From Micromonospora pisi (lineage in GTDB: Bacteria; Actinomycetota; Actinomycetes; Mycobacteriales; Micromonosporaceae), in assembly GCF_003633685.1 (NCBI RefSeq), contig NZ_RBKT01000001.1, positions 5,890,001 through 5,954,000 of the forward strand: DNA of 64,000 bases, given 5' to 3'. The notes under the pieces were generated by a model that searched no databases, was not told the origin of the DNA, and worked only from the letters and a program-made list of their open reading frames with translations. Positions 36,146 through 44,838 of the stretch are shown here, one piece after another; within the stretch, counting starts at the first letter, position 1, and the number at the start of each line of letters is the position of its first letter. A program made the position numbers and the translations under genes.

Positions 36146-39100
36146 ATGATCGACACACACGGCTTCGACGTGGTGATCCAGGCGACGCCGGCGGTGCTGC
36201 GCAAGGCGCTGCGCGCCGCCTGGAAGTCCGGCAGCGTCCCGCAGTACCTCGCCATCGGGGCCGGGCTCGACCTCGGCGGTCACACCACCTCCGGTGGCCA
36301 GCTGGAGATCCCGGCGCACCAGCTCGACGCCGAACTGGTGCCCACGATCGACGGTTGCCGGCTCTCCTTCGGCCTGGTCGTCCAGGTGACCCTCGCCGAC
36401 CCGCCGGTTCCCTCCGCCCAACTGCTCGACCTCACCGCCACCGTACGGGCACAGGCGCCGATCGGGCCGCTGCCGGACTCCCGCGACGTCGGCGTCCGCT
36501 TCGACGGACTGCCCCGGGGCGCCGTCGGTGTCACCGTCACCGGCGACCCGACCATCGGCAAACTCGACCAGATCCTGGCCGAGTATGTCCACCTCGCCTA
36601 CCGCAACGGCGGTCCCGGCGGGCCGCCGCACCCCGGCGTACCCGCCTTGCCACACGAACGCGACGACACCGGGCAACGGTTCTCCTTCGGCGCCGGCAGC
36701 TACACCCTCGACACCCACCTGGAGATCTACGACGACCAGAGCCAGCCCGCGTACCGGATCGAGGTGACCCGGCCCGACTCCGGGACCGCACTGATCAGCG
36801 TGCCGTGCTACCTGCGGATCTGTCACGTCGACGGGATCGGTCCGGCGCCCGTGCTCGCCGACCCGATGGCGGTCGAGGCCCGGTTGGAGATCCTGGTCCG
36901 GTTGGAGACATCACCGGGGGCGTACACGCTGCGGTTCGACACCGCGGAGGTGACAGTTGCCCGCCTCACCGCCGCCACCGGGCTGGAGGGCACCCACTAC
37001 ACGCTCAACAACAGCGGCCTCTTCGGACTGCTGGAGGGCGGGCTGCGTACCTGGCTGGCGGAACAGGGGACGGCGCTGGTCCAGGGCTTCGGCCCGTGCG
37101 GCGTACCGGTGCCGACCGCCGGCCAGATCGAGTCGATGATCGGTGACCTGTTCCACGCCGACCTGGCCGGCCGAGGTTTCCTGGCGCTCTGGACCCCGGA
37201 GGCCGGCGGCGAACTCTTCGCGGCACGCGACGTGGCGACCCGGGTCGGCGCCCAGTCACTGACCATCGCCGTCAACGCCGGCCCCGACGCGGACATCGCC
37301 GCGATCGCGCACCTGGTGCCGTACGGGCGGGAGTTCGCCCTCGCGGTGCCCGGACCGGTGCTGCGCGCCGGTATCGACGCCGCCCGGAGCCACCACGGGT
37401 GGGCCGACAGCGACCTGCCCCGCCGGGTCGAACAGGACGACACCCGGGCTGACGTACGCGAACTCGACCTCATCCTGACCGACGGGGCGATCCGGATGAC
37501 CGGCACGCTGACCGTGGTCGACGCGATCCTCGGCTGTGTCGACGTCGACGCCGGCTTCCGGTCCGAGGTCGGACTGCGCTGGCACCCCGACGGCGGGGCC
37601 GACGACGACGGTGTCCAGACGCTGGAGTGCCAGGTGATCGGCGAACCGGAACTGGACCCGGAGCGCTCAGCCGCGTTCTGGCTCATCGCGACCATCCTCG
37701 CCGTGGTCAGCTGGGGTGCGGGCAGCATCCTGATCGGAATCCTCGTGGTGGTGGTCGCCGCCCTGGTCGCCGGCATCGCCGCCAACACCGGCGCCGCGAA
37801 ACTGGTCGACCCGACGAGCGGCACCATCCGGGGCATCGCCGGTTGGCCCGCCGAACTCGCCCGGATCGGCCGGGTCCGCGCGGTCTTCCACAACCCGGTC
37901 ACCATCCAACCGGACGGCCTCGTCGTCGCCGGCGACTTCGAGGTGGAGAGCTCCTACGCCGAGACGCCGGTCCGGGCCGCCCGCGGCGGTGGCTCGTACA
38001 CCGGCACCACCGGGTCGCCGCTCACCCTGACCGCCGGGCAGACCGACCCGGTCGCGCGCTACCGCTGGTGGCCCGGGGACGGCAGCCCGGCGGTGAACGC
38101 CCGGGACCTGTCCCACACCTACGCCGCCAGCGGCGTCTACCTCGCCGAGCACTGCCTCACCGTCCCCGGCCCCGGCGGCGCCACCAGCCACAACTACGCC
38201 CTGGTGTATGTGGCCAACGTCCCGCCGACCGTGGACGCCGGCCCGGACCTGGTGGTCGACCAGGGCGAACTGGTGACCCTGGTCGGCCGCTTCAGCGACC
38301 TGGAATGGACCGGCTCACACGTCACCAGCTGGAACTTCGGCGACGCGTCGTCGATCGAGCCCGGCGCCGTGGCGGAGACGCACACCCCACCCCGGGCCGA
38401 GGGCACCAGCACCGCCCGGCATGCCTGGTGCGACGACGGGGTGTACGAGGTGACGCTGCGGGTCCGGGACCACAACGGCGGTATGGCCAGCGACACCCGG
38501 CTGGTGACCGTCCGGAACGTCTCGCCGACCGTCGATGCCGGCCCGGACCTCTTCACCTATCCGGGTACGGTGCTCACCCTCACCGCCACCTTCAGTGACC
38601 CGGGCTGGTGTGACACCCATACCGCCACCTGGTCGTTCGGGGACCGCACCGGGGCCATCCCGGCGGTGGTGACCGAAACCCACCAGGCACCGGCGAGCCG
38701 GGGTACGGCGGTGGCGGCGCACCGCTACCCGGACGGTGGCACCTTCCTGGCCCGCTGCACCGTGGTCGACGACAACGGCGGTACGGGCAGCGCCGAGGTG
38801 GTGATCCGGGCCATCGACGTGGTGAACCGGCACTTCGAGGACGGTTTCGCCCAGCGCGGCACCGGCGCGGTGGCGCTCGGCTGGGAGCCGTACCCCCGCT
38901 CGTCCCCACCGGGGACGAACGCCGCCCCCCGGCACACGGCCAGCACCTTCGTCGTGCACGGTGGACGGAGGGCGCAGGGGCTCCAAGTCGGTGCCCGTGA
39001 ACGGGTCGGGGTGTACCAGCGGATCGGCGCCAACCCGGACTGGTCCTACCAGGTCACCGCCTGGTACGACCTGGATCAGGCCCGCCCCGGCACCGCCCGG

Positions 39101-39853
39101 CTCGGCGTCGACCCGGCCGGCGGGGACGACCCGGGTGCCGCCACCATCGTCTGGAGCGACGGTACGGCGAGCGAGCGGTGGAGCCCGCTGACCGTACGGG
39201 TCGTCGCCCGCGCCGCCGCGATCACGGTCTTCCTGGAGGCGTACCGGCCCGAGGGGCGGGACCCGGCGGCGGGCGCCGAGCGGGTCTGGTTCGACGACGT
39301 GGAGCTGCTCGCCGCCCAGCCGTACTGCCCGCCGGCACCGCCACCGCCCACCGAGGTCGAACTCGACTTCGGCGCCCGGGGCCGCGGCACCCAGTTCCCG
39401 CCTGAGTGGTCCGACCAGGGTTTCTTCCTCCGTACGCCGGACGGCGCCGGCCGGGCGGTGGTGGCGCTGGAACCACCGGCCAGCGGCACCGCGCTCCGGC
39501 TCGGCCTCGGCCTGGTGCTCCGACCGCCGCGCCCCGCCGAGCGGATCGTCGTCACCCTGCTCCACACGGGTGGCCGGCCGCTGTCGCTGAGCGCCGTCGA
39601 CGCCGCCGGCAACATCCGGGACCGGGCCCAGCTACCACCGGCCAGCCCGGCGCTGCCGGCCGGTGCCGTGTTGACCGGACCCGGCATCGTCGCGGTCAGG
39701 ATCGACGGCCGGGGTGCGGAGGCGTTCCTGATCCGCTGTCGTGCCGTGCTGGACACCCCTGTCCTGCCCGGCCCACGGGAACCGATTCACCCGGTGGCGG
39801 CACCGCCGTCGCCGGACACCCCGGGCGGGTACGGACGGGGCTGGCGTGGCTGA
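36146..39853 (+). CDS. Large multidomain protein: TULIP/P47-like N-terminus, hydrophobic hairpin, PKD domains, carbohydrate-binding-like module
   Basis: 1235 residues, no signal peptide. About 1-500: beta-rich, starting THGFDVVIQATPAVLRKAL; a similar segment FALAVPGPVLRAGI recurs near 408, as expected for a two-half lipid-tube fold (TULIP; clostridial P47/OrfX start with a comparable TxGWDxV motif). About 509-546: hydrophobic hairpin (AFWLIATILAVVSWGAG, then ILIGILVVVVAALVAGIAA). About 620-690, 691-790 and 791-890: three PKD-type domains (two start PTVDAGPDL; WNFGDASS, WSFGDRTG). About 892-1055: jelly-roll carbohydrate-binding-like module (NRHFEDGF, WFDDVELLA). About 1070-1200: another beta domain. 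ATG 36146 follows GGGAGGA. The PKD part is clear; the TULIP assignment is an inference from pattern only. Confidence 0.72.
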   Translation: MIDTHGFDVVIQATPAVLRKALRAAWKSGSVPQYLAIGAGLDLGGHTTSGGQLEIPAHQLDAELVPTIDGCRLSFGLVVQVTLADPPVPSAQLLDLTATVRAQAPIGPLPDSRDVGVRFDGLPRGAVGVTVTGDPTIGKLDQILAEYVHLAYRNGGPGGPPHPGVPALPHERDDTGQRFSFGAGSYTLDTHLEIYDDQSQPAYRIEVTRPDSGTALISVPCYLRICHVDGIGPAPVLADPMAVEARLEILVRLETSPGAYTLRFDTAEVTVARLTAATGLEGTHYTLNNSGLFGLLEGGLRTWLAEQGTALVQGFGPCGVPVPTAGQIESMIGDLFHADLAGRGFLALWTPEAGGELFAARDVATRVGAQSLTIAVNAGPDADIAAIAHLVPYGREFALAVPGPVLRAGIDAARSHHGWADSDLPRRVEQDDTRADVRELDLILTDGAIRMTGTLTVVDAILGCVDVDAGFRSEVGLRWHPDGGADDDGVQTLECQVIGEPELDPERSAAFWLIATILAVVSWGAGSILIGILVVVVAALVAGIAANTGAAKLVDPTSGTIRGIAGWPAELARIGRVRAVFHNPVTIQPDGLVVAGDFEVESSYAETPVRAARGGGSYTGTTGSPLTLTAGQTDPVARYRWWPGDGSPAVNARDLSHTYAASGVYLAEHCLTVPGPGGATSHNYALVYVANVPPTVDAGPDLVVDQGELVTLVGRFSDLEWTGSHVTSWNFGDASSIEPGAVAETHTPPRAEGTSTARHAWCDDGVYEVTLRVRDHNGGMASDTRLVTVRNVSPTVDAGPDLFTYPGTVLTLTATFSDPGWCDTHTATWSFGDRTGAIPAVVTETHQAPASRGTAVAAHRYPDGGTFLARCTVVDDNGGTGSAEVVIRAIDVVNRHFEDGFAQRGTGAVALGWEPYPRSSPPGTNAAPRHTASTFVVHGGRRAQGLQVGARERVGVYQRIGANPDWSYQVTAWYDLDQARPGTARLGVDPAGGDDPGAATIVWSDGTASERWSPLTVRVVARAAAITVFLEAYRPEGRDPAAGAERVWFDDVELLAAQPYCPPAPPPPTEVELDFGARGRGTQFPPEWSDQGFFLRTPDGAGRAVVALEPPASGTALRLGLGLVLRPPRPAERIVVTLLHTGGRPLSLSAVDAAGNIRDRAQLPPASPALPAGAVLTGPGIVAVRIDGRGAEAFLIRCRAVLDTPVLPGPREPIHPVAAPPSPDTPGGYGRGWRG

Positions 39854-39933
39854 CCGTGCCGGCCGCCCCGCCCCGCCCCCGCCCCTGGCCGCCGGTCGCC
39901 ACCCGGCCACTCGGGACGAGTAGGAGGTCCACC

Positions 39934-40002
39934 ATGACAAATCTGCGTCGGCACCCGTACGCGGCCGGGCCGCCGCCGGCCGGGACGGAGCGGCTCCGAT
40001 GA
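39934..40002 (+). CDS. 22-codon leader ORF coupled to the polyprenyl synthase gene
   Basis: ATG 39934 lies 6 nt after a perfect AGGAGG (39922-39927), the best ribosome site in this neighbourhood. The ORF encodes a basic, Pro/Gly-rich peptide (TNLRRHPYAAGPPPAGTERL) and its TGA overlaps the ATG of the next gene (ATGA, 39999-40002). Most likely it delivers ribosomes to the synthase gene; a functional microprotein is possible. Confidence 0.5.
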   Translation: MTNLRRHPYAAGPPPAGTERLR

Positions 40003-40994
40003 CCGTGGCCGGGGCGGCGACGGTGGACGACCGCTGGTTGACCAGTGCGCGCACCCGGACCGCCCTCGCCGACCTCGACCAGCGGATGAAGGACGCGGTG
40101 GCGTCGCGCGACCCGGGCCTCTGGACCATGGCGACCGCGCTGCTGGAACGGGGCGGGAAACGGATCCGGCCGGCGCTGCTCCTGGTGGCCGGCGAGTTCG
40201 GCACCTTCCGGCCCGATCGGCTGCTGGATGCGGCGGCCGCCCTCGAACTGCTCCACCTGGCCACGCTGTACCACGACGACGTGCTGGACCGGGCGGTCTC
40301 CCGCCGGCACGGGCCGACCGCCAACGCCGAGTGGGGCGAGCCGGCGGCCCTGGTCACCGGCACCTTCCTGGTGGCCCGGGCGAGCGCGTTGATCGCGACC
40401 TTCGACGACAGCTACGGCCGGGAGGTGGCCCGCGCCCTGGTCGCGCTCTGCACCGGGCAGTTACGGGAGACGGAGAACGCGTTCCACACCGGGCTGACCG
40501 AGGAGGAGTACATGAGGATCATCGCGGGCAAGACCGCGACCCTGTTCGAACTGCCCTGCCGGCTCGGTGCCCGGCTGGCCGGGGCGCCGGACCGGTTCGT
40601 GACGGCGCTCTCCCGCTACGGCCACGACCTCGGTGTCGCGTTCCAGTTGGCGGACGACGCGCTGGACGTGTGGGGCAGTGCGGAACGGCTGGGCAAGTAC
40701 CCGCTCGGCGACGTCCGGGAGGGCGTCTACACGCTCTCCGTACTGCGGCTGCTGGCCCGGGGGACACCGGCCGCGCAGCGGGTACGCGAACTGCTCGGCG
40801 TGCTCGACCCCGGGGCCGCCCAACTGGCCGAGGTACGCAACCTGGTGCTCCGCTCGGGTGTCGTGGACCAGGTCCTCGGCGAGGCCCGCGAACTCGCCGC
40901 CCGCGCCCGGGGCCACCTGAGCGTGCTTCCCGCCGGACCGGCCCGGGAGTCGCTGTGGCGGCTCGCCGACCACGCCATCGCCCGGGCCGGTTGA
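39999..40994 (+). CDS. Polyprenyl diphosphate synthase
   Basis: 331-residue trans-isoprenyl diphosphate synthase that extends allylic diphosphates with IPP. Substrate site GGKRIRPALLLVAG, first Asp-rich motif LYHDDVLDRAVSRRHG (DDxxD with downstream RR), GKTATLFELPCRLGARL, and second motif FQLADDALDVWG (DDxxD) followed by GKYPLGDVREG. Small residues before the first motif (LLHLAT) fit a long-chain product such as a menaquinone side chain, but chain length cannot be read safely. Start overlaps the leader ORF stop. The following reductase gene begins 2 nt after its stop, so they work together. Confidence 0.93.
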   Translation: MTVAGAATVDDRWLTSARTRTALADLDQRMKDAVASRDPGLWTMATALLERGGKRIRPALLLVAGEFGTFRPDRLLDAAAALELLHLATLYHDDVLDRAVSRRHGPTANAEWGEPAALVTGTFLVARASALIATFDDSYGREVARALVALCTGQLRETENAFHTGLTEEEYMRIIAGKTATLFELPCRLGARLAGAPDRFVTALSRYGHDLGVAFQLADDALDVWGSAERLGKYPLGDVREGVYTLSVLRLLARGTPAAQRVRELLGVLDPGAAQLAEVRNLVLRSGVVDQVLGEARELAARARGHLSVLPAGPARESLWRLADHAIARAG

Positions 40995-40995
40995 G

Positions 40996-43269
40996 ATGGC
41001 CAGGGCGGCCGGTCCGGACCGGCTCGACGCGGTGGTGGTCGGTGCCGGCCCGGCCGGCTCCGCGACCGCGTACCACCTGGCCCGACGGGGACGGCGGGTG
41101 CTGCTGGTGGACCGCCGGGACTTTCCCCGGGACAAGAGCTGCGGCGACGGGCTGACCCGCCGGGCGGTCCGGCTGCTCGGCGAGATGGGGGTGCTCGAGG
41201 AGCTGACCGGGGCGGCCCGGGTAGGTGGGGTCCGGATCAGGATGCGGGGCCGGGGGAGCCGGGACTTCTGGTACGACGGGGACGGTCCGCTGGCGTACGG
41301 GATGGTGGTGCCCCGGCTGGAACTCGACGCGAAGCTCTGCCACCGGGCGGTCCGGGCCGGCGCCACGCTCTGGTCCGACGCCCGCGCCACCTACCTGCTC
41401 GGCGAGCCCGGCGCGGTACGCGGGGTGGAGATCGAGCGGGAGGGACGGCGGATGGCGGTCCGGGCCCCGGTGGTGGTCGCCGCCGACGGCGCGGCCTCGG
41501 GACTGGGCCGGCAGGCCGGGCTCCGCTCGGGCGAGCGGGACCGGACCGGGTTCGCCGCGCGCGGCTACTTCGCCGACGTGACCGGCGTCGACCCGTTGCT
41601 GGAGATCCACCTGCCGCTCTTCGACGTCACCGAGCGGCACCTGCTTCCGTCGTACGGCTGGGTCTTCCCGGTCGGCGGCGGGGTGGTGAACGTCGGCGTC
41701 GGCCTTTTCGACCCGGCCCACCGGGACAGCGTCCGTGGTCTCTACGAGCGGTTCCTGAGCGAGCTGACCCGCGACGATCCCCGGTTCCACCGGGCCCGGC
41801 CGGTCGGACGGATGAGCGGGGCGCCGCTGCGGCTCGACTTCGACCCGGAGCGCTGCGGGGTGCCGGGGCTGCTGCTGGTCGGCGACGCCGCCGGGCTGGC
41901 CAGTCCGTTCACCGGCGAGGGGATCAGTCTCGCGCTGGAGTCCGGGGTGCTGGCCGCGGCCCGGATCGACGAGGCGCTGCACGAGTCCGCCGACGGGCCG
42001 ATCGACCCGGCGCCGTACGCCCGGGCGCTTGCCGACCGCCACGCCGGCCACTTCGAGGCGGGCCGTGAAACGGCGCGACGCTACCTGCTCGCCTGGCGGG
42101 TGCTGGAGTCGACCTTCGATGACGACCGGCCGATCTTCGACCTCTGTCGCCGGCTTGTTCTCTTCCCCGACGGCGCCCGCGCGCAGCGGTTGCTGGGTCC
42201 GTTGCCGGCGCTGGACCCGGCGCTGGGCCGCGTGCTGCGGCGGGACCTGAACGCCGTCGCCGACCTGCTCACCGGCTGCGTACGCGACGACTGGCCGATG
42301 TTCGTCGGCCTGGCCGCGCCGGACGAGGAGCTGGCCGCGGTCGCGCTGCGCCCGTCGGTGCTGCTGCTCCTCGCCGGGTACGTCGGCCGGCGTCGCCATC
42401 CACTCAGCCACGCGCTGGCCGCGGCGGTGGATCTCGGGATGTTCGCCGGGCTGGCGATGGACGGGGCCGGATCGGCCGGCGCGCCGCCCGGGGCCGGAAG
42501 GGCCGGCGTACGGTCCGGGGTCGGAGCCGCCGGGTTGCCCGGGGCGAGGGTGCCGGTGCCCCGGTCCGGGCCGATCTCCGCGGTCGGGGCGGGCGGTTGG
42601 TCGCCGAACCCCCGCCCGGTGCCCTGGGGGAGCCGGTTCGCCATCCTCGCCGCCGACTATCTGCTGGCGCGGGCGTACGAGCTGGCCGCGCAGGGCGGGG
42701 CGGCGATGGTGGCGGAGTTCGCCGAGGCGTTGACCGCGAGCTGTGAGGCACGGGCGGGGCAGTGGCGGCAGGACCGGCAGGGAGGGCTGGTGGTCGACCA
42801 CGCGGTGTCCGGGTGGGGCGACCCGGCGGGGCGGACCGACTGGTCGGCGCGGGGCGAGGCACTGGCCGGCCGGATGGCGATCTCCTTCGAGCTGCCGTGC
42901 CGGCTCGGCGCCCGGCTGGGGGGCGCGAGCGGGTCGGTGGTGAACGCGTTGGCCAGCTACGGCCGGAACCTCGGAGTGAGCCGGGCCCTGGCCGGGGAAC
43001 TGGGGTCCGCGATCGGTGACGGCGACGCGGGGCGGTCGACGGAGATCACCCGGGTCCGCGACGAGTACGCGCGCCGGGCGCGTGAGGCGCTTGCCCGGGT
43101 TCCGGATGGGCCCGCCCGCGACCTGCTGCACCGGCTGGCCGAACCTCCGGTCACCGGTGCCGCCCCCGCCCGCCCTGGGCCGCCTTCCGAGTCGTCATCC
43201 GGGTCGCCTTCCGGGCTGTCGGGGCCGAGCGGCGTGGGGCATCATGGGCAGCGCCCGGAGGAGCGTTGA
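40996..43269 (+). CDS. Geranylgeranyl-reductase-family flavoprotein fused to a degenerate polyprenyl-synthase domain
   Basis: 757 residues. About 1-430: FAD-dependent prenyl reductase, with dinucleotide motif DAVVVGAGPAGSATAYHLA, FPRDKSCGDGLTRRAVRLL, PVVVAADGAASGLGRQAG and LLVGDAAGLASPFTGEG. About 450-745: a domain aligning with the neighbouring synthase (RPSVLLLLAGYVGRRR against RPALLLVAGEFG; FELPCRLGARL identical; DGPARDLLHRLAE against AGPARESLWRLAD). Its first Asp motif HDDVLD is replaced by MDG plus a 55-residue Ala/Gly/Pro insert, and the second, QLADD, reads ALAGE, so it should be catalytically dead. MenJ-type members of the reductase family saturate menaquinone side chains. ATG 40996 is coupled to the synthase gene. 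Confidence 0.88.
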   Translation: MARAAGPDRLDAVVVGAGPAGSATAYHLARRGRRVLLVDRRDFPRDKSCGDGLTRRAVRLLGEMGVLEELTGAARVGGVRIRMRGRGSRDFWYDGDGPLAYGMVVPRLELDAKLCHRAVRAGATLWSDARATYLLGEPGAVRGVEIEREGRRMAVRAPVVVAADGAASGLGRQAGLRSGERDRTGFAARGYFADVTGVDPLLEIHLPLFDVTERHLLPSYGWVFPVGGGVVNVGVGLFDPAHRDSVRGLYERFLSELTRDDPRFHRARPVGRMSGAPLRLDFDPERCGVPGLLLVGDAAGLASPFTGEGISLALESGVLAAARIDEALHESADGPIDPAPYARALADRHAGHFEAGRETARRYLLAWRVLESTFDDDRPIFDLCRRLVLFPDGARAQRLLGPLPALDPALGRVLRRDLNAVADLLTGCVRDDWPMFVGLAAPDEELAAVALRPSVLLLLAGYVGRRRHPLSHALAAAVDLGMFAGLAMDGAGSAGAPPGAGRAGVRSGVGAAGLPGARVPVPRSGPISAVGAGGWSPNPRPVPWGSRFAILAADYLLARAYELAAQGGAAMVAEFAEALTASCEARAGQWRQDRQGGLVVDHAVSGWGDPAGRTDWSARGEALAGRMAISFELPCRLGARLGGASGSVVNALASYGRNLGVSRALAGELGSAIGDGDAGRSTEITRVRDEYARRAREALARVPDGPARDLLHRLAEPPVTGAAPARPGPPSESSSGSPSGLSGPSGVGHHGQRPEER

Positions 43270-43498
43270 ATAGGACAATCAGGGCGGATAGGTGAGTTGG
43301 TCGGGTCCGAGGTGAGATCTCCGTACTGGATCTGGCACAATGGGTCGCTGGTATCCGGCACGCGTCCGGCGCCCTCTAACCCGGGCGTGTCGCCAGTCCA
43401 CCGAGTTGTCTCCGGCCCAAACCCCACTGTGCCGGTCGGCGCTCACCCGCCCACCGCCCTCCCGGGCTGGTGAGAATCGCAACAGGAGCGAACACACT

Positions 43499-43966
43499 GT
43501 GGCCGTAAAGATCCGGCTCCTGCGGATGGGTAAGATCCGCAACCCGCAATACCGCATCGTCGTCGCCGACTCGCGCACCAAGCGTGACGGTCGCGCGATC
43601 GAGTTCGTCGGGATCTACCAGCCGAAGGAGCACCCTTCGGTGATCCAGGTCAAGTCGGACCGGGTCCAGTACTGGCTGTCCGTCGGCGCGCAGCCGAGCG
43701 AGGCGGTCCAGCGTCTGCTGGAGAAGACCGGCGACTGGCAGCAGTTCAAGGGCCTGCCGGCCCCGCCGCCGCTGCTGGTGAAGGACGCGCCGGCCGACCG
43801 CCTGGCGGTCTACGAGGCTGAGGCCAAGGCAGCGGCCGGCCTCGCCGAGGCGCCGGCCAAGCCGGCCAAGAAGGCGGCCAAGGCTGCGCCGACCGAGGCC
43901 GCTCCGGCCGAGGAGCCGGCGAAGACCGAGGAGCAAGCTGGTGCCGCCTCCGGCGAGCAGGCCTGA
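43499..43966 (+). CDS. rpsP: 30S ribosomal protein S16
   Basis: 155 residues. The S16 core is residues 1-90: [40 protein letters not shown] and [20 protein letters not shown]. It is followed by the actinobacterial Ala/Lys/Pro/Glu-rich tail of about 60 residues ([20 protein letters not shown]). GTG 43499 has AGGAG 10 nt upstream and starts the conserved block; the open frame upstream is leader sequence. First gene of rpsP-khpA-rimM-trmD-rplS, preceded by a 229-bp region that should hold the promoter. Confidence 0.96.
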   Translation: MAVKIRLLRMGKIRNPQYRIVVADSRTKRDGRAIEFVGIYQPKEHPSVIQVKSDRVQYWLSVGAQPSEAVQRLLEKTGDWQQFKGLPAPPPLLVKDAPADRLAVYEAEAKAAAGLAEAPAKPAKKAAKAAPTEAAPAEEPAKTEEQAGAASGEQA

Positions 43967-43967
43967 C

Positions 43968-44201
43968 ATGGCTATCCGGCCGGCACTGGAGCACCTGGTC
44001 AAGGGCATCGTCGACCACCCGGATGACGTTCGGGTCCGGCTGGTCGACTCCCGTCGGGGCAAGCGACTCGAGGTGCGGGTGCACCCCGAGGACCTCGGCA
44101 CGGTGATCGGCCGGTCCGGGCGTACCGCCAAGGCGCTGCGCCAGGTGATCGGATCGATCGGTGGTCGCGGGGTCCGGGTCGACATCGTCGACTCGTACTG
44201 A
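43968..44201 (+). CDS. khpA: KH-domain RNA-binding protein KhpA
   Basis: 77-residue single KH domain. It starts AIRPALEHLVKGIVDHPDDV, and the RNA-binding GxxG loop is in GTVIGRSGRTAKALRQVI. In other bacteria KhpA pairs with KhpB/Jag as an RNA chaperone affecting envelope and cell-size genes. ATG 43968 is 1 nt after the rpsP stop; the stop overlaps rimM (TGATG). This place between rpsP and rimM is conserved. Confidence 0.94.
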   Translation: MAIRPALEHLVKGIVDHPDDVRVRLVDSRRGKRLEVRVHPEDLGTVIGRSGRTAKALRQVIGSIGGRGVRVDIVDSY

Positions 44202-44767
44202 TGCTCCTGATCGTCGGCCGGATCGGTCGGCCGCACGGGGTCCACGGTGAGGTGACCGTGGAGGTGCGGACCGACGAGCCTGAGGCACGGTTCGTCGCCG
44301 GGTCGGTGCTGCGCACCGACCCGGCGACGGCCTCCTCCGCCTCCAACCCGGCCCCGGTGGCCCGTCCCGGCGAGCCGGTACGGGTGCCGGAGGAGCTGAC
44401 CATCGAAACCGTCCGCTGGCACCAGGGGCACCCGCTGGTGCTCTTCGAGGGCTTCTACGACCGGGATCTCGCCGAGGTGCTGCGCGGCACCCTGCTCTGG
44501 GTGGACAGCGCGCAGATGGCGCCGCCGAGCGACCCGGACGAGTTCAACGACCACCAGTTGGTCGGGCTGACCGTGGTCAGCCCGAGCGGTGAGACGCTCG
44601 GCGAGGTGACCCGGATCGACCACGCACCCGCCTCCGACCTGCTGGTGCTGCGCCGCCCGGAGGGCGGGACCGCGCTGGTCCCGTTCGTCAAGGCGATCGT
44701 GCCCGAGGTGGACCTGGCCGCCGGCCGGGTCGTGGTCGACGCTCCCGCCGGTCTCTTCGACCTCTGA
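44201..44767 (+). CDS. rimM: Ribosome maturation factor RimM
   Basis: 188-residue 30S assembly factor that binds S19 and helps form the 16S head. The N-terminal barrel has LLIVGRIGRPHGVHGEVTV. The PRC-barrel half has NDHQLVGLTVVSPSGETLGEV, DLLVLRRPEGG and the closing PFVKAIVPEVDLAAGRVVVD. A Pro/Ser insertion near 45-65 is typical of actinobacteria. Start overlaps the khpA stop. Confidence 0.95.
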   Translation: MLLIVGRIGRPHGVHGEVTVEVRTDEPEARFVAGSVLRTDPATASSASNPAPVARPGEPVRVPEELTIETVRWHQGHPLVLFEGFYDRDLAEVLRGTLLWVDSAQMAPPSDPDEFNDHQLVGLTVVSPSGETLGEVTRIDHAPASDLLVLRRPEGGTALVPFVKAIVPEVDLAAGRVVVDAPAGLFDL

Positions 44768-44784
44768 CCGGCTCTCCAACCTCC

Positions 44785-44816
44785 GACCAGCCGGTCCTCG
44801 GACGGACCGGCTGGTC
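44785..44816 (+). terminator. Intra-operon hairpin between rimM and trmD
   Basis: Perfect 13-bp stem (44785-44797 with 44804-44816), 6-nt loop, followed by TTCG. It lies in the 71-bp rimM-trmD gap of an otherwise tightly overlapped operon, so it probably acts as attenuator or processing site rather than full terminator. Confidence 0.6.
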
Positions 44817-44838
44817 TTCGAGCTGAGCGGTGACTGGC

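Noticed and set aside
40519-43131. 870-residue minus-strand open frame opposite the reductase fusion
   Set aside because: Composition is Arg/Pro/Gly/His low complexity with no start context; the plus-strand protein has full FAD motifs.
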